Positions 60,167 to 64,000 of a stretch of DNA of 64,000 bases are shown piece by piece. Source of the DNA: Oleimicrobium sp037445575 (lineage in GTDB: Bacteria > Zhuqueibacterota > Zhuqueibacteria > JANLFK01 > Oleimicrobiaceae); assembly GCA_037445575.1 (NCBI GenBank), contig JBBIKH010000004.1, positions 1 through 64,000 of the forward strand, read 5' to 3'. The translations under genes were made by a program, and so were the position numbers. Numbering within the stretch: position 1 is the first letter of the stretch; each line of letters begins with the position of its first letter. Under the pieces are notes generated by a model, which was given only the letters and a program-made list of their open reading frames with translations, did not search any database and was not told the origin of the DNA.

Positions 60167-62833
60167 CTATCGACAAAGGCCTACCTTGGCGCAGGCTTCC
60201 TCAACTCCCGCGCGTACTCTGACGATGTAGATTCCGCTCGGCACGGGCCTCCCCTGGTCATCGCACCCGGACCACTGCACGGAGTGGTGCCCGGCCGGCA
60301 AGGGAGGCAAAGCTGTGCGCCACACCAGGCGGCCGGTGACCCCGTAAACGCTGATGATGACCCTCTCGGGCTTGGGCAGCGCGAAAAAGATGGAGGCGCC
60401 GGCGTTACATGGGTTAGGAAACACCGGCCCCAAGCTGAATGGCTGGGAGGGCTCGGCAGTGCTTTGTCCGCGCACGGCAGTGAGGATCTGGCCACTGAGG
60501 GCATCGATGGCGACCTCAAGCGCTGGCCCAGGTTCCGGTGTGCGGTAGCTCACCACCCAAACAGGCTGGTGCGGATAGGCCTCAATCCACCCGCGGGCCA
60601 ACGTGGCGGCGCAGCTTGCGCGGCGATGCGTGACCCGGAATGCCCGCCCGCCATGTTCCTCGGCCAGCGCCACGGCGTCCGGGCTGTCCAGCCACCCAAG
60701 TGGCAGGGGCTCCTTGGTCGGGAGCGCCGGTGCATAGTGAGCCTCCACGATCATGCTATCGGCGCCCACCAGAATCATGCTGCTGTCGGTCTGCGGGCGC
60801 GCATACAGGTAGCCCCACGCGGCGCAGGTGCCGGCGGTGTCGACATCCTCGCCCCAGGCGAGTACCGCTATCAGCGCCGTGCGGGGGCCCCACTTCCTGG
60901 CTCGTGCCTCCACCAGCGAGAGGTTGTGCCGGGCCGTGCTCGGGCTGTGGGTGTAGCGGTCCGTCACCGTTCCCGACAAGGGGTCAACCAACGCCAGGAG
61001 AAAATGGTCGTTCTCCTCAGCTGCAAAGCTCACGCGCCAGCTCAAGCTGCTCTCAGCGACGGGCAGCCGTGCTGGCGATGGGTGGATGCCCCAGCGGTCC
61101 AGCAGCTCCTCGGGAGGCGCCCAAAGGACCTGGGGAGTGAACTGCGTCGCAGGGATAAGAGGCATGGCAGGATCGAGCCACAAGAGCTCAGCGGCAAGGC
61201 GCGCCCCGCGGTGGTCATCCAGAAACTGCCGCCCGCCGGCAGCCAGAGCCGCGGCTACGGCCAGGTCGCTATCCACCCAGCCCTCGGGCAGAGGTGCAGC
61301 GGTCAAGTCAGGCAGCGCACAGCTGTCCGGCTGCACTCCGTATGGGGAGACTGCAACGTCCAGCGTCTGTCCCGTGGGGCAAAATCGGAACAGCCACCGC
61401 CAGGCTGTGCCATCCTCTTGGACATCGGCGCCGGCATAGCAGGGTGCTGTCGGGCCTCCCAGCGAAACAGTTGCCGCCTGGCCAGCGCTCACGTGGGCTT
61501 CCTTTGCCGTGAGGGTCAGGCGGCTGAACGTGCTGAGGTGTCCTCCGGAAAGGGGCTCCAACGCTACCGCGTAGAACTCACCTCCAGGGCCGAAAAACGC
61601 CACACGCCAGAGCAGCTCCAGAGGTTGGTTCCATAACAGCTGGCCCTGCCCATAGGGGAGAGGTAAGTGGCGACTCGACCAGCCGAGTTCCATTATCACG
61701 CTGTCCACTTGTGTCCGGCGGAGGAACAGATCTCCTCCGTGCGCGAGGGCGCTGTCGAACACCGCCGGGCTGTCCTGCCAGCCAGGGGGCCAGGCGGCCA
61801 CCAGTTCCCCATGGCGGGGACCAGCGGTGTAGCCCACCAAGGTTCCCACACAAACGAGAGAGCAGTCGGCGTCACGCATGGCGGAATAGAACTGAGCCAT
61901 CCACTGCCAACATCTGCCCAGGCTGTCCGGGTCGCGCCCCCGGAGGTAAAAGGGTTCGGCATCTGCCGACCAGGCGTCCGCCAGAGGCGATTGTGCGGTG
62001 ATGGCTCCCCGCGCGGTGAGCGGCACCAACAGGCGGCTCACCGTCAGGTCCACTCCCCCACGCCTCTCTCCCTCTGCAAGGAGGATGCTGTCTGGCAGCA
62101 GGTCCATGTCGGCATCGAGAAAGCCCCACGCGTCGTCAAACAGGCTCAGCTCGCCGTCACCGTTGAGGTCCTTAATGGCGAGGGGATACCACGTGCCGGA
62201 CGGTACATAGTCGACAGTGTAAGCGCCACTGCTCGCCCTCACGACCGCTGCGCAGGCTGCGTGTTCCGCATGAACATAGCGCTGACCGCCGCGCGCAATC
62301 TCGGCCAGGCTCTGTCCCGCAAACAGGTCCTGTTTGTACAACGCCACGAAAGTTCCGTAGGGCGACCCTTCCGGGTAGGTGACCACGCCGGAGATGGATC
62401 CGCTGGGAAGGGTGGGCCCCGTAGCAAAGGCGATGGTGTAGGGGCGATCAAGCATCTGGCCGTCCGCTGCCCGAGCGCCTAGCAGCGAGTACTGGAAGCG
62501 CGTTTCGGGCGCCAGCTCAGCCTGCAGAAAGAGCGCGCGGCCATCAGCGCTGAGGGTAAGGTTAGGAGGACTGCTTAATGCCTCGCCCGGAGCGAGGCCA
62601 CAGTTGAGAAAGGTGCCGGTACTGATAAAGGACGCACTGGGGTCAAGGGGCTTGTTGAACACCGCTGCCAGCGTCATGCTGGTGTTGATACCCACTGCCC
62701 CGTGGTGCGGCGTGACTGATAGAAGCTGCAGCTGCCCCAGGCCAGGGGCCGCCGCGCCAAAGATGAGCACGAACATCGTAAATGCACAGGTGCTCCATTT
62801 GGCTGTGCCAACACCCTTGTTCACTCTGGCCAT
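60167..62833 (-). CDS. Large secreted protein with three repeated modules and a FlgD/T9SS-like C-terminal domain
   Basis: The 888-residue protein has a signal peptide (STCAFTMFVLIFGAAAPGLG), an Ig-like domain of the bacterial Big_5 kind (LLSVTPHHGAVGINTSMTLAAVFNKPLD), a carboxypeptidase-regulatory-like domain (GSISGVVTYPEGSPYGTFVALY) with a dockerin-like DLNGDGELSLFDD, then three modules at about 305-430, 476-622 and 669-782, each with W-x-W/Y, 'P-x-GW-x-DS', 'GG-x-x-F' and 'PLSG' or 'ALSG'. It ends with FPNPCNAGASIFFALPK...GIYIVRVRAG, the FlgD-Ig/T9SS-A-like domain. It should be surface bound or released. GGAGGG precedes ATG 62833. Function unknown. Confidence 0.75.
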   Translation of the reverse strand: MARVNKGVGTAKWSTCAFTMFVLIFGAAAPGLGQLQLLSVTPHHGAVGINTSMTLAAVFNKPLDPSASFISTGTFLNCGLAPGEALSSPPNLTLSADGRALFLQAELAPETRFQYSLLGARAADGQMLDRPYTIAFATGPTLPSGSISGVVTYPEGSPYGTFVALYKQDLFAGQSLAEIARGGQRYVHAEHAACAAVVRASSGAYTVDYVPSGTWYPLAIKDLNGDGELSLFDDAWGFLDADMDLLPDSILLAEGERRGGVDLTVSRLLVPLTARGAITAQSPLADAWSADAEPFYLRGRDPDSLGRCWQWMAQFYSAMRDADCSLVCVGTLVGYTAGPRHGELVAAWPPGWQDSPAVFDSALAHGGDLFLRRTQVDSVIMELGWSSRHLPLPYGQGQLLWNQPLELLWRVAFFGPGGEFYAVALEPLSGGHLSTFSRLTLTAKEAHVSAGQAATVSLGGPTAPCYAGADVQEDGTAWRWLFRFCPTGQTLDVAVSPYGVQPDSCALPDLTAAPLPEGWVDSDLAVAAALAAGGRQFLDDHRGARLAAELLWLDPAMPLIPATQFTPQVLWAPPEELLDRWGIHPSPARLPVAESSLSWRVSFAAEENDHFLLALVDPLSGTVTDRYTHSPSTARHNLSLVEARARKWGPRTALIAVLAWGEDVDTAGTCAAWGYLYARPQTDSSMILVGADSMIVEAHYAPALPTKEPLPLGWLDSPDAVALAEEHGGRAFRVTHRRASCAATLARGWIEAYPHQPVWVVSYRTPEPGPALEVAIDALSGQILTAVRGQSTAEPSQPFSLGPVFPNPCNAGASIFFALPKPERVIISVYGVTGRLVWRTALPPLPAGHHSVQWSGCDDQGRPVPSGIYIVRVRAGVEEACAKVGLCR

Positions 62834-62893
62834 GGCCAGGCCCTCCCTGAACTCCTTCTCCGCCCTCTGGCCGCCGGCATTGCCTTCGGTGGG

Positions 62894-64000
62894 TTACTGC
62901 CTGAGCTTGAACCCCTCCGCGCGCGAGACGTAGGCAGCACAGGTGATGTCGCCGGTTACGTTGAGGACAGTGCGGCACATGTCGAGCAGCCGATCTACGC
63001 CCAGGATGATGGCAATTCCCTCCATCGGCACGTGCACCATGCCCAGCACGATGATGAGGAGAGGAATGGAACCGGAAGGCACGCCGGCAGCCCCAACTGC
63101 CGTCAGCACGCTCATGATCACCACCACAACCTGCAGGGCAAGGGAAAGCTTGACGCCGAACACCTGGGCCAAGAAGAGAACGGTCACCCCTTCGAAAAGG
63201 GCGGTGCCGTTCATGTTCATCGTCGCCCCAAGGGGAAGGACAAAGCCAGCAATCTTGGGTGGGATGCCCAAGTTCTCCTGTGCCACCGCCACTGTCGTGG
63301 GCAGAGTGGCGCTGCTGGAACTTGTAGAAAAGGCCGTAAGCATGACCGTTTCTACCTTGCGGAAGAATTTGAGGGGGTGATAGCGGCTGAACACACCGAT
63401 GAGCACCGAGAACGTGCCGAAGAGGTGGAGGGCGAGGCCCGCCAAGACTGTCAGCACATACACGCCCAGTGCCGAGAGGAGGTCGAAACCAAAGCGCGAG
63501 GTGACACTGAAGATCAGTGCAGCCACACCGTACGGCGCAAGGCCCATGGCGATGCGAATGAGCACGATCGTCACGTCGTTGATGGACTCCAGCAGCTGGA
63601 TGAGCGGCAGGGCGCGAGGTCTCTTGACCAAGGTAAGCGCGATGCCCACCATGAGCGAGACAAAGATCAAGGCGAGCATGTCGGGATTGGGGCGGGCTAT
63701 TGCGGCGAAGGGATTGCGTGGCACGATGTTCACCAGGGTTTGAATGCCGAACTCTGTTTGCTCGGCAACACCTTTTACCTCTGCAGCTTGAGTGGAGTAA
63801 GTTGCCAGGAGCTGCTCCTTGGTGCTCTGGGGAAGTCGGTCACCAGGTCTGATGATGTTCACCAGCACCAGGCCGATTACCACCGCGATGGTCGTTACGA
63901 GCAAGAAGTAGGCTATGGTGCGGAGGCCGACGCGTCCCAACTGGCGCAGGTCGCCGATCTGAGCCACCCCCAGCGCCAGGCTGGAAAAGACCAAGGGGAT
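62894..64000 (-). CDS. Dicarboxylate/amino acid:cation symporter, 5' end outside window
   Basis: At least 368 residues remain of an SDF-family carrier: LQLLESINDVTIVLIRIAMGLAPYGVAALI, AFSTSSSSATLPTTVAVAQEN with the Ser-rich hairpin, LPLGATMNMNGTALFEGVTVLFLAQ with NMNGT, and GVDRLLDMCRTVLNVTGDITCA with the substrate-binding Asp, Arg and Asn. It takes up C4-dicarboxylates or acidic amino acids with protons or sodium (GltP/DctA type). The extracellular loop between helices (EVKGVAEQTEFGIQTLVN) is normal. The start lies beyond 64000. Confidence 0.92.
   Translation of the reverse strand: MPLVFSSLALGVAQIGDLRQLGRVGLRTIAYFLLVTTIAVVIGLVLVNIIRPGDRLPQSTKEQLLATYSTQAAEVKGVAEQTEFGIQTLVNIVPRNPFAAIARPNPDMLALIFVSLMVGIALTLVKRPRALPLIQLLESINDVTIVLIRIAMGLAPYGVAALIFSVTSRFGFDLLSALGVYVLTVLAGLALHLFGTFSVLIGVFSRYHPLKFFRKVETVMLTAFSTSSSSATLPTTVAVAQENLGIPPKIAGFVLPLGATMNMNGTALFEGVTVLFLAQVFGVKLSLALQVVVVIMSVLTAVGAAGVPSGSIPLLIIVLGMVHVPMEGIAIILGVDRLLDMCRTVLNVTGDITCAAYVSRAEGFKLRQ

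Overview
The window looks like part of a GC-rich chromosome from a bacterium of the FCB superphylum (Bacteroidota / Calditrichota / KSB1-like). This is inferred from a PorV-like barrel beside a helix-hairpin-helix barrel protein, a DUF4835-like periplasmic protein, a large secreted protein ending in a FlgD/type-IX-like C-terminal domain, and an AmpG of the type seen in that group. Most start codons have a good GGAGG ribosome site. At least nine transcription units carry a sigma70-like promoter close to TTGACW-N17-TAYATT, not the -33/-7 promoter of true Bacteroidia. The sequence is an assembly with three N gaps (10464-10478, 31441-31540, 47826-47835). Several genes carry single-base frameshifts that could be real decay or read errors.

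Layout. 1-2150: end of a histidine ammonia-lyase, guaB, and convergent rpsT. 2900-8720: a chromosomal integron. An IntI-type integrase on the minus strand (7678-8658) has its cassettes downstream of its own 3' end, in the same orientation as the integrase (the 'inverted' arrangement). Cassette genes, all minus strand, encode a CFI-box protein, a CPBP membrane protease (broken), a TIR-domain protein (frameshifted), a small Zn-ribbon-like protein, a secreted phosphodiester-glycosidase-like protein and a coiled-coil protein (frameshifted). Four attC-like sites separate or follow them.

8800-22400: housekeeping genes (ornithine aminotransferase, AmpG-like permease, serine hydrolase, GlsB-type membrane protein, RNase R, GNAT-YoaP acetyltransferase, TldD/PmbA, uracil phosphoribosyltransferase, cation efflux). 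22400-25500: accessory insert with a REP-associated tyrosine transposase (RAYT) interrupted by a stop codon, then an XRE-ImmA / DUF4411 toxin-antitoxin-like pair and a small membrane protein. 25600-31100: sugar-use operon (secreted GH3-PA14 beta-glycosidase, sodium/sugar symporter, TIM-barrel sugar isomerase/epimerase).

31250-41800: glycosyltransferase, a membrane protein, a four-gene operon (histidine kinase, sigma54 response regulator, exported coiled-coil protein, outer-membrane barrel), Ppx/GppA phosphatase, a beta-CASP RNase and a DUF4835-like protein. 41850-43160: a second RAYT with miniature RAYT remnants and perfect 28-nt REP palindromes. 43230-64000: envelope genes (PorV-like, HhH barrel, OmpA-type barrel, CpoB-like lipoprotein), diguanylate cyclase, amidase, MFS plus GH31 glycosidase, SbcC/Rad50 ATPase, flippase-like membrane protein, YchF, a large secreted three-module protein and a dicarboxylate/cation symporter cut by the window end.
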